NCBI GenBank assembly: GCA_030528155.1
Contig: JAUMZL010000002.1
Coordinates: 62,001-126,000 of the forward strand
DNA length: 64,000 bases
Direction of reading: 5' to 3'
From: Aerococcus sp.
Lineage (GTDB): Bacteria; Bacillota; Bacilli; Lactobacillales; Aerococcaceae
Numbering within the stretch: position 1 is the stretch's first letter; each line of letters begins with the position of its first letter. This document shows, one piece after another, positions 16,821 to 25,843 of the stretch. The position numbers and the translations under genes are program-made. The notes below the pieces were generated by a model. It searched no databases. It had not been told where the DNA came from and saw only the letters and a list, made by a program, of their open reading frames with translations.

Positions 16821-18857
16821 TCAATCATCGCTGAGTGTGACGTTATCCTTGCCGAACAAATCGATCAGCGGTTTGGCGACTGCCTCTTCTTCACTCAGCA
16901 GTAAATCATCGGCTGTGTCCTTTAGCGCATGGTCCTCGGGGCGTTCTGTGTTGTCTGAAGAAAGACGGGTTGTGGATTGCTCTGCGTTCCCTGAAGAACC
17001 ACTTGTTTCTACTGGTTCATGATCTGTGCTGTCTGAAAGTGTATTAACAGTTTCCTGTTCAATATCCGTGCTTTCCGCATGTTCTTGTGCTTTAGGCGCA
17101 CTAGCGGCAGCACTTGACGTTATCGCTTCAGTATCTCTATTTGTTGTAGAAGAAAATTCTCTCTCCGTTTCCGATGTCACTGTGTCTTGGAAGGTTTGTT
17201 TTGATGTTTCTTCTTCGGCTGTATTTCCAGCCATCAATTCCGCTTGCTTGCCTTCGCGGTAAGCTTTGACATACGTCTGGCGGGCATCATGCCACTGCTC
17301 ATCGGTTAACACAAGCATTTTCCCGGGATGGCCCGTTTGTTGCTGAATCTTCTCAGCCACTGCTTGTTGAATCTCTGGGTTTGTTGCCACCTGCTGACAG
17401 AGCGTTTGATATTGGAACGATACCACAAAATGCGTGCTGCTAGCAGCAACCGGCTCCGTCTGTTGAAGCAGCGCTTTCTGCACGTTCGGTAATTGTTCAA
17501 TGACGCTCCCCCAAACGGCCACAATATGGTTTCTATCCGTATTGGTGGCCTCAGCAAGCGTTTGATAGATTAAGCCCAACTGCGGTTCAAACGTCTTAGT
17601 ACTCCGTTTTGTGGTCGCACTAGCACTCTTCGTCGCTGATCGACCGCCACTCTTAGTGAGCGCTGACTTCAAGGACTGCACTTCCTGCTGTAATTGCTGA
17701 ATAGTCTGAGCCACCTGATCAGGCAAAGCTGGCATTGGTTGTGATGCAACCGGTGTCTGCACCGGATCAGCCATTCCTCGCTGACTCAAACGAATCGTTG
17801 CCACTTCCAAATAAATATTTGGTTGCATACTGAAACGGATCTCGCTCTGAGTGTTTTTGAATGTCTGCATGACTTGATAGAGAAAGTCAACGGATACGGC
17901 TTTTGCTAGCGCATAAAATTCATCGCCGTAGTTTGGCATCAAGTCAACAGCTTGTTTAGCGCCGACTTCCTTAGCCATCATCACATCACGTGTGAACAAC
18001 AAGAGTTCCTCGATAAAACGGCTAGCTTCTTTACCATCAGCAAGAATTGCACGCAATGTTTTCAAAGCCTCTGCCGTCTCCTGCTGGTAGAGTTGCGTTT
18101 CATAGGTAATCTTTTGCTCATTACTGAGGGTGCCGGTCAGTTGGCGAGCCATTTCCGCCGTGATCATATCATCGGAAAATGACAATACCTGATCTAACAC
18201 ACTCAAGGCATCGCGCATTCCCCCATTGGCTGTACGTGCAATAATTTCCAATGCTTCTGGTTCGTAACTAACTGCCTCTTGCTCGAGGATATAAGCCATT
18301 CGTGCGATGAGATCTAAACTCGTGATGCGTTTAAAATCAAAACGCTGCGTACGTGAAATCACCGTTGCTGGAATTTTATGCACTTCCGTTGTTGCCAAAA
18401 TAAAAATCACATTGGCCGGGGGTTCTTCTAATGTTTTCAATAAGGCGTTGAAGGCCCCTGACGAGAGCATGTGTACCTCATCAATGATATAAACTTTATT
18501 TTCTGCTTCAGTCGGTGCGTAGCGAACCTTATCGCGAATATCGCGAATTTCTTCCACCCCATTGTTAGAAGCGGCATCGATTTCGATCACATCCGCAAGC
18601 GTTCCTTCCGTGATCGCCGTACAAATGGGACAAGTGTTGCAGGGTTCACCATCCACTTGGTTAGGACAGTTTACCGCTTTAGCGAAAATCTTAGCAGCAC
18701 TCGTCTTCCCGGTGCCACGCGGGCCGGTGAATAGATAGGCGTGGCTAGTTTTATTTTCTCTAATGGCATTGCGCAATGTCTTAGACACAGCCTCCTGGCC
18801 CACGATGTCAGAAAACTGCTGCGGGCGCCATTTTCGATAGAGAGCCTGATAACTCAT
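16821..18857 (-). CDS. dnaX: DNA polymerase III gamma/tau subunit
   Basis: The 678-residue clamp-loader ATPase. Walker A is TGPRGTGKTSAAKI; a zinc module CPNQVDGEPCNTCPIC, Walker B with VYIIDEVHMLS and the sensor ATTEVHKIPATVISR follow. Domain III and the tau part continue to a Ser/Thr/Glu-rich acidic tail from about residue 560, unusually long. The start MSYQALYRKWRPQ at 18857 has GAAAGGAG upstream; the longer open frame includes the promoter and is rejected. No frameshift site for a shorter gamma form was looked for exhaustively. Confidence 0.95.
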   Translation of the reverse strand: MSYQALYRKWRPQQFSDIVGQEAVSKTLRNAIRENKTSHAYLFTGPRGTGKTSAAKIFAKAVNCPNQVDGEPCNTCPICTAITEGTLADVIEIDAASNNGVEEIRDIRDKVRYAPTEAENKVYIIDEVHMLSSGAFNALLKTLEEPPANVIFILATTEVHKIPATVISRTQRFDFKRITSLDLIARMAYILEQEAVSYEPEALEIIARTANGGMRDALSVLDQVLSFSDDMITAEMARQLTGTLSNEQKITYETQLYQQETAEALKTLRAILADGKEASRFIEELLLFTRDVMMAKEVGAKQAVDLMPNYGDEFYALAKAVSVDFLYQVMQTFKNTQSEIRFSMQPNIYLEVATIRLSQRGMADPVQTPVASQPMPALPDQVAQTIQQLQQEVQSLKSALTKSGGRSATKSASATTKRSTKTFEPQLGLIYQTLAEATNTDRNHIVAVWGSVIEQLPNVQKALLQQTEPVAASSTHFVVSFQYQTLCQQVATNPEIQQAVAEKIQQQTGHPGKMLVLTDEQWHDARQTYVKAYREGKQAELMAGNTAEEETSKQTFQDTVTSETEREFSSTTNRDTEAITSSAAASAPKAQEHAESTDIEQETVNTLSDSTDHEPVETSGSSGNAEQSTTRLSSDNTERPEDHALKDTADDLLLSEEEAVAKPLIDLFGKDNVTLSDD

Positions 18858-18914
18858 CGTGCTGCTCCTTTCCTGATTAGCGAAATTTTGGCGCATCAAA
18901 GCGCCATCTCCTCC

Positions 18915-18923
18915 ATTATAGCA
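18915..18923 (-). promoter_or_regulatory. Extended -10 element of the dnaX promoter
   Basis: On the minus strand TGCTATAAT is a consensus extended -10 located 57 bases before the dnaX start. No good -35 is seen, which is tolerated with a TGn extension. A GGCGC/GCGCC hairpin lies in the leader. Confidence 0.6.
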
Positions 18924-19094
18924 GACCACATTCTATTTGCCTCCCCATTTGCCAGAAAAGTCCGCTTGCCCCTGACGATACTTACTGTTACGCAAAAAAT
19001 TGCCTGATAGATGAATGATTAATCGCATAATCACAACAAAAAGTACTTATTTTTGGTAACTTTGTTAAAATTCATAATCTTATTCAACCATACC

Positions 19095-19123
19095 TTGACA
19101 AAAAAGCGCCACCACTCTAAAAT
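19095..19123 (+). promoter_or_regulatory. Promoter of the YkvI-like transporter gene
   Basis: TTGACA, a 17-base spacer, then TAAAAT: a near-consensus sigma-A promoter. It lies about 85 bases before the gene start, and the leader between them is not explained by a coding region. Confidence 0.7.
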
Positions 19124-19208
19124 TGTGAATGATAGCACATGTTTCATTACTTTTCGCTTAGTAGATGGGTTTGTTTGTCATTATGTCACGATGGAAAGGA
19201 ATCGACTT

Positions 19209-20321
19209 ATGAGTGAACAAACACCATCAAAAGTCAATGTATCGCGAGTCATCATTATGGCGGGGGCGATGATCGCCACGATCATCGGCTCCGGATTCGC
19301 TACCGGTCAGGAAATTGTTCAGTACTTCGTTGCATGGGGCTGGTGGGGCCTCATCGGTGTCATCGCTGCCTTCATCGGATTTGCCTTCATTGGGCATACC
19401 TTCTTGACAGTCGGGTACGATCGGGCCGACGACTTGAAGAAACCAAACGATATCTATCGCGTCTTCTGCGGTAAATACCTGGGCACTTTCTATGATTATT
19501 TCTCTGTTTTCTTCCTGTTCCTCTCCTACTCGATCATGATTTCAGGAGCAGGAACGACCATTCAACAACAATTCGGGCTCTCTTACTATGTCGGAGCGGT
19601 ATTGATGTTGTTAGTGGTTGTTGTAACAGTTGCACTCGGTTTGAATAAGCTGACCAGTGTTCTGGGACGCTTGGGGCCTTTCATCACCGTCGCAACGATT
19701 CTTTTGGGGATATACTCCTTAATTGTTAACTGGGGAACAATCAGCGAGGCTCCAGCGCTAATTCAGGCCTCTATCGCTTCCGGCGCTACCAAGGTGGCTT
19801 CCGAGACATGGTGGCTGGCGGCTCTGAACTATGTTGGGTTTAACATGATCTGGGTTGCTGCCTTCCTCAGCCAAAATGGGAAGACGGAACCAAACCGCAA
19901 ACAAGCGGGATTAGGCGGGATATTCGGGGCTTTGGGCCTCTGTAGCGCTGTGTTTGTGATGATGTTAGCCTTCACTGCAGCTTTTGGACTCGTCCAGGGT
20001 TCACAAGTTCCTACCTTAGTGTTAGCGAACCATGTTCATCCATTCATTGGTAACTTCTTCTCAGTGATTATTTGCTTGGGGATCTTTACCTCAGCTGTTC
20101 CACTGCTCTGGTCCTCGGTGGCACCATTCGCAGAAGATGGTACCAACCGTCATAAGATCTTGACGTTCGTTTTAGGGATTGCCGGTTTCATCATTGGATC
20201 TTCCTTGAAGTTCGATGAATTAGTGAATAAAGTTTACGTGCTCAATGGCTATGTCGGTATCCTCTTGATTGCCATCATGATCGTTTACGTGATCCGTCAT
20301 CGCAATGACCATCGTCAATAA
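19209..20321 (+). CDS. YkvI family membrane transporter
   Basis: A 370-residue integral membrane protein with about ten hydrophobic helices and LeuT/APC-like organisation. The first helix holds the broken-helix motif IATIIGSGFATGQEIVQYF. The family is found in Bacillota and is presumed to import an amino acid or related compound; the substrate is unknown. MSEQTPSKVN at 19209 is chosen because GGAAAGGA lies 8 bases upstream and the upstream open frame runs through the promoter. In view of the glycine reductase genes in this window, a glycine-type substrate is possible but not supported by position. Confidence 0.75.
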   Translation: MSEQTPSKVNVSRVIIMAGAMIATIIGSGFATGQEIVQYFVAWGWWGLIGVIAAFIGFAFIGHTFLTVGYDRADDLKKPNDIYRVFCGKYLGTFYDYFSVFFLFLSYSIMISGAGTTIQQQFGLSYYVGAVLMLLVVVVTVALGLNKLTSVLGRLGPFITVATILLGIYSLIVNWGTISEAPALIQASIASGATKVASETWWLAALNYVGFNMIWVAAFLSQNGKTEPNRKQAGLGGIFGALGLCSAVFVMMLAFTAAFGLVQGSQVPTLVLANHVHPFIGNFFSVIICLGIFTSAVPLLWSSVAPFAEDGTNRHKILTFVLGIAGFIIGSSLKFDELVNKVYVLNGYVGILLIAIMIVYVIRHRNDHRQ

Positions 20322-20374
20322 TCACTGGACACTAGGCAAGCCCAACTGCGTCGATCATTCAAAAAACGACGAGT

Positions 20375-20405
20375 AAGCGTGAAATCACCGGTTTCACGCT
20401 TTTTT
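20375..20405 (+). terminator. Rho-independent terminator after the YkvI gene
   Basis: AAGCGTGAAA pairs with GTTTCACGCTT around a short loop and is followed by six T residues, 54 bases after the stop codon. The remaining 240 bases up to the next gene carry a possible TTGACA at 20581 but nothing else that I recognise. Confidence 0.85.
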
Positions 20406-20649
20406 AACGTCTAGAAAGGTGCCAGTAGTGAGTGAGATATCATTCCTTGTTTTATAAACGTCGCACTTTAAATGAGAAGTCCTTGCAGCAATTAATGCCT
20501 CACTCAACTCTCCTACTCTACTTGATGAAACTGACAAAAAAGGCATCAATAGCCTTTCAGCTTTATAAAAGTAAGTTTATTTGACATTGTTTCGCTTTCG
20601 TTGAACAATAAGAGAAAAGTAACCGTTATCATCAGAGGAGGAATCCATA

Positions 20650-21729
20650 ATGGCTAAAAATCCCCATATTTTACCGCAGATTGATACTACGGACGGCATG
20701 CAGTTTGGCCTCTATTCATTAGGCGATCATGTCCCTAATCCCAATACGGGCGAACGTTTGAGCGCCAAGGAGCGACTGGATCAAATCGTTCAGCTAGCGA
20801 CAGCTGCTGAACAAGCCGGATTAGATATTTTCCATGTGGGGGAATCGCACCAAGAGTACTTCGTCAGCCAAGCGCACATGGTCATCCTCAGTGCCATTGC
20901 CCAAGCGACCAAAAACATTCGCATCGGTTCAGCGACTACGATTGTCAGCACGTCTGACCCCGTCCGCACCTTTGAAGATGCGGCAACGATCGACTTACTC
21001 TCCAATGGTCGCATGGAAATTGTCGCTGGGCGTGCCTCTAGACTCGGGCTGTTTGAACTACTCGGGTATAACAAGGCAGACTACGGCGAACTATTTGAGG
21101 AGCGATTTAACCTGCTGCTGGCTATCAACGAAAATGAAACCATTAATTGGTCTGGCAAATATCGCGCCCCACTCCACGAGGCGCACGTGATCCCACGCCC
21201 TGATAGCGCTAAGCAGGGACTACCTATCTGGCGGGCAGTCGGCGGCCGAGCGGATTCCGCGATCAAAGCCGGAGACGCTGGGGTACCGATGTACATCACG
21301 ACACTCGGTGGGAAATTGGAAAACTTCACCTATGCCGTTTCAGAATACCGCAAGCATGCTCAAGCTGCTGGCTATGACACTGACGAACTTCCGCTCACCA
21401 CAGCCGGCTTCCTCTACCTCGATACCCACCAGCAACGCGCTGAAGAGACCTTCTTCCCTTATGTGGATCAAGCCATGAAGCGCGCAAACGGTGTTGGCTT
21501 CTCTCGCCTCCAATACAGCCAAATCAAGGATACGGACAGTACATTGAATATCGGGGAGCCCCAATTAGTCATCGACAAATTGCTCGCCCAATACGAGGCA
21601 TTCGGGATGCAACGTTACGTCGCTCAGATTGATTTCGGCGGTCAATCGACCAAACAGATCATGCAGACACTGGAATTGTTGGCTACCAAAGTCATCCCAA
21701 CCGTTAAAAAATATACTAAGAAAAAATAA
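20650..21729 (+). CDS. LLM class flavin-dependent oxidoreductase
   Basis: A 359-residue luciferase-like TIM-barrel protein. Typical stretches are the early QFGLYSLGDHVPNP, GLDIFHVGESHQEYF near residue 58, the strand IRIGSATTIVSTSDPVRTFE and the FMN-phosphate region GLPIWRAVGGRADSA. It belongs to the group of uncharacterised monooxygenases in streptococci and agrobacteria (SP_0267-like). A flavin reductase partner is not seen next to it. AGAGGAGGAATCCATA precedes ATG. Substrate unknown. Confidence 0.8.
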   Translation: MAKNPHILPQIDTTDGMQFGLYSLGDHVPNPNTGERLSAKERLDQIVQLATAAEQAGLDIFHVGESHQEYFVSQAHMVILSAIAQATKNIRIGSATTIVSTSDPVRTFEDAATIDLLSNGRMEIVAGRASRLGLFELLGYNKADYGELFEERFNLLLAINENETINWSGKYRAPLHEAHVIPRPDSAKQGLPIWRAVGGRADSAIKAGDAGVPMYITTLGGKLENFTYAVSEYRKHAQAAGYDTDELPLTTAGFLYLDTHQQRAEETFFPYVDQAMKRANGVGFSRLQYSQIKDTDSTLNIGEPQLVIDKLLAQYEAFGMQRYVAQIDFGGQSTKQIMQTLELLATKVIPTVKKYTKKK

Positions 21730-21829
21730 TCTTATTTAGGCACTGTCCGTATCGACTAAATGAAAAGCAACCTGTCTAAAGACTCTCTGAACTGCACGCT
21801 ATCAGGTAACCATCAAAAATAATAAGGCT

Positions 21830-21858
21830 AAAGGTTCGCGCTGATGTGCGAACCTTTT
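21830..21858 (+). terminator. Terminator downstream of the LLM gene
   Basis: AAAGGTTCGC and GCGAACCTTT form a ten-base-pair stem with an eight-base loop, followed by a short T-rich stretch. Confidence 0.7.
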
Positions 21859-21890
21859 CCTATTGCCGCCAAAAAGGGGGCTTACGTATA

Positions 21891-21939
21891 AAAATCTCTC
21901 TTTTAAGCCGTTAACCTGTCGACTTAAAAGAGAGATTTT
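21891..21939. terminator. Strong 17-bp hairpin, probable bidirectional terminator
   Basis: AAAATCTCTCTTTTAAG is perfectly complementary to CTTAAAAGAGAGATTTT across a 15-base loop. It lies between convergent genes, about 100 bases from the hydrolase stop. The rest of the 310-base gap shows nothing else. Confidence 0.75.
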
Positions 21940-22040
21940 AATGTGTTGAGGTGAGGGGGGAGAAGCCTCGCTACAGATACCTGATCGCTTCCCCACCAAC
22001 CTGAATTTTTCAGCTGTTGCGCTGTCATCTAATGAAACAA

Positions 22041-22664
22041 TTATTTAAAGAACGGATTGGTCGCTTTTTCCTGCTGAATGGTGGTGGATAATCCATGGCC
22101 AGGATAGACGGTATAATCTTCTGGCAAGGTAAATAATTGAGCGCGAATACCAGCTAATAGTGCCTCATGACTCCCCTCTGGAAAATCAGAACGTCCCACC
22201 GCATGTTTGAACAAGGCATCGCCTGAGAAGACTAAGCGATCCTCGTGAAAAACATAGCTGGTACTCCCTGGCGTATGACCTGGAGTGGGGCGGGACTCAA
22301 TGGTAAATGGCCCCACCTGGAAGGTTTCAACGGGCTCAAGCACATGTTCTGCCGGTTGACAGGTAAAGGCATAACGGTAGGAACTAGAGAGGTTTTTATC
22401 CGGATCATTGAGCCATGATTGCTCCAATTGATGGATGTAAACCGGGATATGATAGTGGTGGCGGATAGTCTCTAGTGCCCCAATATGATCAAAATGCGCA
22501 TGGGTAATCAAGATGGCGAGTGGCTTCACTTGTAACCTAGTAACAGCCGCAATAATCTCTTCACTATCATTACCGGGATCGATAATCACGGCTTCTTCAC
22601 CTTGAGCGATAATGTAACAATTTTCTTTAATGGTGTCGGTTTCCACTACTGTTATCTGACTCAT
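22041..22664 (-). CDS. Metallo-beta-lactamase-fold hydrolase (glyoxalase II-like)
   Basis: A 207-residue hydrolase. The dinuclear metal motif THAHFDHIGAL (HxHxDH) is at about residue 54, with further ligands in PTPGHTPGS, FSGDALF and VYPGHG. The late DFPEGSHEALLAGIR matches the YcbL-type glyoxalase II/persulfide hydrolase-like group. ATG at 22664 (GGAGG 8 bases before) is preferred to a TTG one codon upstream. It is co-transcribed with the cysteine desulfurase-like gene just upstream (12-base gap), so a sulfur or persulfide substrate is possible; this is inference. Confidence 0.75.
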   Translation of the reverse strand: MSQITVVETDTIKENCYIIAQGEEAVIIDPGNDSEEIIAAVTRLQVKPLAILITHAHFDHIGALETIRHHYHIPVYIHQLEQSWLNDPDKNLSSSYRYAFTCQPAEHVLEPVETFQVGPFTIESRPTPGHTPGSTSYVFHEDRLVFSGDALFKHAVGRSDFPEGSHEALLAGIRAQLFTLPEDYTVYPGHGLSTTIQQEKATNPFFK

Positions 22665-22676
22665 CAACTGAACCTC

Positions 22677-23822
22677 CTAAGGCATGGTTTCTGTGGCAAT
22701 TTCTCGAACAGCCTGGATAGCCGTATCGATTTCTGCTGTTGTGGTGTAGTGAGACAAACTGAAACGTACAGCACCCTGCTGCTCCGTATGAAAGGTCTGA
22801 TGCATCAAAGGCGCACAATGTCCTCCTGTCCGCACGATGATATCATAGCGATCTGCCAACGCCATGCCGACATCGGCTGAATCCATATCGCCAATATTGA
22901 GCGTCACAATCGGAGCATGTGCTGTGGCATCGATATCACCATAGAGTGTCACATTCGGCAGGTCGCGCACTCCCTGGATGAAGCGCTGGTAGAGAGCCAT
23001 TTCTTCCTGCTCAATGCGATCTACCCCATACTCCAACAAATAACCCACAGCGGCACTAAGTCCCGCAATCCCGTGACTATTCATTGTGCCTGCCTCCAGA
23101 TGTGTCGGATACTCCGCCGGTTGAGTGTGGGAGAAGGTATCAATCCCTGTGCCCCCTGCTTTCAATGGTGCGATGTCTACCCCAGGACGAATATACATCC
23201 CACCTGTCCCTTGAGGCCCCATTAGACTCTTGTGTCCCGTAAAGCAAAAGACATCCACGTCCAGGTCTTTAACATCAATTGGACGTGCCCCACAAGTCTG
23301 TGCGGCATCTAAAATAACCAACACGCCATGTTCATGGGCGATTCTGCTTATTTCCTTAACGGGCGTGATATTACCGGTCAGATTAGAAGCATGAGTCACC
23401 ACGATTCCTTTCGTATTGGGGCGAATGGTGGCTTTTAAATTGGACAGATGAATATTTCCTTTTTCATCAGCGGGTAGAATCGTCAATTCCACGCCACGTT
23501 CCGCCATGAGGTAGCAGGGACGCAATACCGAATTATGCTCCAGCGCTGTGGTGATGATATGGTCGCCCGGTTTGAATAACCCCTGAATCGCTGTATTCAA
23601 ACTCTCTGTAATATTAGCGGTGAAGACAATATGATCAGCACTCTCTCCGTTAATCAGCCGATTCAAGCGTTCGCGCGCCTCAAAAATCACACGGGCACTG
23701 GAAAGCGCCGTCTCCGTACCACCGCGCCCTGCATTTCCGAGGTGATCCAGTGCGGCCATTACTGCTTCCTTAACCACATCTGGCTTCTTGAGCGTCGTCG
23801 CACCATTATCCAAATAAATCAT
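22677..23822 (-). CDS. Cysteine desulfurase-like class V aminotransferase (EF2568-like)
   Basis: A 381-residue PLP enzyme. It begins MIYLDNGATTLKKPDVV, has the PLP lysine in FTGHKSLMGPQGTGG and a reactive cysteine loop VRTGGHCAP near residue 340, as in NifS/SufS-type desulfurases. The overall features fit the EF2568 subgroup (TIGR01977), whose founding member in Enterococcus faecalis lies in a selenium-metabolism cluster with selD. It could therefore release sulfur or selenium from (seleno)cysteine. ATG at 23822 follows GGAGGGGTTGTT. The sel genes here are 17 kb away, so a selenium role is a hypothesis. Confidence 0.8.
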   Translation of the reverse strand: MIYLDNGATTLKKPDVVKEAVMAALDHLGNAGRGGTETALSSARVIFEARERLNRLINGESADHIVFTANITESLNTAIQGLFKPGDHIITTALEHNSVLRPCYLMAERGVELTILPADEKGNIHLSNLKATIRPNTKGIVVTHASNLTGNITPVKEISRIAHEHGVLVILDAAQTCGARPIDVKDLDVDVFCFTGHKSLMGPQGTGGMYIRPGVDIAPLKAGGTGIDTFSHTQPAEYPTHLEAGTMNSHGIAGLSAAVGYLLEYGVDRIEQEEMALYQRFIQGVRDLPNVTLYGDIDATAHAPIVTLNIGDMDSADVGMALADRYDIIVRTGGHCAPLMHQTFHTEQQGAVRFSLSHYTTTAEIDTAIQAVREIATETMP

Positions 23823-24022
23823 AACAACCCCTCCATGGTAAATCCTTACTGTCCTCAATCGTTCCAAGCCATAGCAATACCTCTTGCTTTAACACTTGCA
23901 TAGCTTCTCCACCAAACCAAAAGCGGACTTAGTCGTTCCACTCCCTATTATAACAGCCTCAGCTTGATTGAATAGCGCTTTCGTGAGGAATTCAACAAGG
24001 CATGTTGTCTCAGTAATCATAA

Positions 24023-24050
24023 AAAAGCTCCCGCCTAAACGAGAGCTTTT
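24023..24050 (-). terminator. Terminator of the small ABC operon
   Basis: On the minus strand AAAAGCTCTCG pairs with GGGAGCTTTT around a loop and is followed by T residues. It lies just after the permease stop. Confidence 0.75.
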
Positions 24051-24093
24051 CCGATAAATTATTCTTGCCGATGCCTGGTATTGACTATAATGA

Positions 24094-24768
24094 TTATTTG
24101 CTATTTCTTTCATTAATACTGCTCCTATACCGTAAAACTAGGAAGGAAAATAAGAAAGATACCATAAATACGACTAATAAGGAAAGAACACCCACCAGAG
24201 TTATCATAGGGTAGCTTCCGCTCATAAATAAATGTTGGACGAAGGCAACCGCAGAAGTAAATTTCACTAACAATCCACCAATAATGCCAACCACAATCAG
24301 CATAATGAATACACCATTTTCTAAAAATAAATATTGAAACGGTGTTGCCAATAACACATACATCAGAGAAATAATTAATGTCGCCATAGCAATACCGATA
24401 GTATCACTTAAGATACGATTCCCACTTAACAGTACGCCAGCCGTCAATAACAAAGAAAAAATAACATTTATCATTAATGCAAATATTACCGCTGAGATCA
24501 TCCGCGCTAAAACCACTTCTTTTGTAGAAAGCGATGAAGTTACTCGTATAAACCGTAACCATCCAGAATACTGGTCTTCCGAAAATAACTTGGATAGGCT
24601 GTTTAACAGAATAAATAACAAAAAGATCATAATAAGGTAAAAATCAGACTTCAATAAGAGAAATGAAAAGATACTTCCACCTAAAAATATCCCCATGTAC
24701 TTTACATTTAACAACTGATTTTTTATTACTAATAGATCTTTACGAATCAATCCATTCACTAACTTCAC
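24094..24768 (-). CDS. ABC-2 type transporter membrane subunit
   Basis: A 224-residue membrane protein with about six hydrophobic helices, for example FLLLKSDFYLIMIFLLFILL and FVSFLFSFLVLRY-like segments at the end. It has no recognisable enzymatic motif. Its start overlaps the end of the ATPase gene by 29 bases, which indicates a coupled ABC exporter of the YtrB/BcrA type. Such small systems act in antibiotic or envelope stress export; the substrate is unknown. Confidence 0.75.
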   Translation of the reverse strand: MKLVNGLIRKDLLVIKNQLLNVKYMGIFLGGSIFSFLLLKSDFYLIMIFLLFILLNSLSKLFSEDQYSGWLRFIRVTSSLSTKEVVLARMISAVIFALMINVIFSLLLTAGVLLSGNRILSDTIGIAMATLIISLMYVLLATPFQYLFLENGVFIMLIVVGIIGGLLVKFTSAVAFVQHLFMSGSYPMITLVGVLSLLVVFMVSFLFSFLVLRYRSSINERNSK

Positions 24769-25426
24769 TACTTCCTTTAATGACCTTCCTAATCGCTTCC
24801 ATCTGACTATTAGGGCTAACCTTCACATTTGCTGCCACTCGCCCATGTTCCATTATCAACAATCGATTAGCAATAAGTGGTACATCTTCCAGAATGTGGG
24901 TGGAAAAAATAGCAACTGCATCATTTTGATTCACATACTGCTTAATTTCCTTCAATATTTCTTCTCTTGTAAATGGATCTAAACCACTTGTTATTTCATC
25001 TAGTAACAAATAATGAGGATCGTGAGACAATACTACGCTCACATTGAGTTGTACCAGCATCCCCTTAGAGAAATTATGGATCGGCGTATCTACAGGCAGT
25101 TGATATTTTGCCATAAGTGCATCGAATATTTTTTCATGCCAGTGAGGGTAAATTCCAGAAAAAATTGTTTTATATTGGTTCACCGTTAAGGAATCAATAA
25201 GTAAATTATCATCAAATAAATACCCTAATTTCTCAGTATCAATCGCCCTCAGTGACCCACTGTCAGCTTCTAATTCTCCTGATAGCAGCTTCAATAAGGT
25301 TGTTTTTCCCGCCCCATTGTGCCCTACTAAAGCCACTATTTCTCCGGCATTCACTTCCAGCGAGACATCTTTCAATCTAAAATTTGGGAATGTCTTATTA
25401 ACATCAGTGACAGTAATTTTGCTCAT
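24740..25426 (-). CDS. ABC transporter ATPase (YtrB/BcrA-like)
   Basis: A 228-residue ABC ATPase. Walker A is [15 protein letters not shown]; Walker B lies in YLLLDEITSGLDPF, with the D-loop SGLDP. The usual LSGGQ signature is replaced by NFSKGMLVQL, as often in the YtrB/CcmA-like group. It is encoded between a 53-residue membrane protein, whose stop overlaps its ATG, and the permease gene. No GntR regulator is found next to it, although the YtrA-type regulator usually accompanies such exporters. Confidence 0.85.
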   Translation of the reverse strand: MSKITVTDVNKTFPNFRLKDVSLEVNAGEIVALVGHNGAGKTTLLKLLSGELEADSGSLRAIDTEKLGYLFDDNLLIDSLTVNQYKTIFSGIYPHWHEKIFDALMAKYQLPVDTPIHNFSKGMLVQLNVSVVLSHDPHYLLLDEITSGLDPFTREEILKEIKQYVNQNDAVAIFSTHILEDVPLIANRLLIMEHGRVAANVKVSPNSQMEAIRKVIKGSSEVSEWIDS

Positions 25427-25584
25427 TGTTTCTTCCTTCTCATCGCTTGATAAGCTAAACTAATCACTAATAAGATCGCAATAGAAACTTTAAAAAACAT
25501 ACGATCGATCGGTGCAAAAAAAGCAATTGCTGTGAGTACGAGAAAAATAAATGCTAAAACTCGTAACGTTTTTGATAAAGTCAT
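25423..25584 (-). CDS. Small membrane protein, 53 residues, first gene of the ABC operon
   Basis: A short ORF with an AAGGAAGAG ribosome site. The peptide starts MTLSKTLRVLAFIFLVLTAI, has two hydrophobic segments (about residues 8-24 and 32-46) and ends in a basic tail MRRKKQ. Its TGA overlaps the ATG of the ABC ATPase (ATGA), so it is very likely translated. I do not recognise the family; the position suggests a small accessory subunit of the exporter. Confidence 0.65.
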   Translation of the reverse strand: MTLSKTLRVLAFIFLVLTAIAFFAPIDRMFFKVSIAILLVISLAYQAMRRKKQ

Positions 25585-25776
25585 TGAACTCTTCCTTTTA
25601 TTTCATAATCCATTGTTTGCTAACCAGTTATAATAGAAATTTTCCTAAAACCAAACACTATCTCGCCCATATAAGAACATCCTACTTCATTCACGATGAA
25701 TTATCAATTTTGAAGAAATAAAACAAAGAAACTATCATATTCCAAATATTTGATTCAACACCCAACACCACACAAC

Positions 25777-25819
25777 AAAAATCCCACCGCATCACTCCCA
25801 TGGTAAGCGGTGGGATTTT
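25777..25819. terminator. Terminator between the ABC operon region and the SDR gene
   Basis: AAAATCCCACCGC pairs with GCGGTGGGATTTT across a 16-base loop. It follows the SDR stop on the minus strand. The rest of the 25585-25843 gap is AT-rich and holds nothing else that I can support. Confidence 0.8.
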
Positions 25820-25843
25820 CATTGGTCCCTGAATATTCTCGGA

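Noticed and set aside
16821..18857. A programmed frameshift in dnaX
   Set aside because: I did not see a clear slippery A or T run with a following stem in the region where gamma would end; not excluded.
18858..19050. SRP RNA gene upstream of dnaX
   Set aside because: The conserved GGAAGG..GCAGCA tetraloop region is not present on either strand in this gap.
23889..24113. A 74-residue minus-strand ORF between the desulfurase and ABC genes
   Set aside because: It runs over the hairpin terminator of the ABC operon, has no ribosome site and resembles no family.
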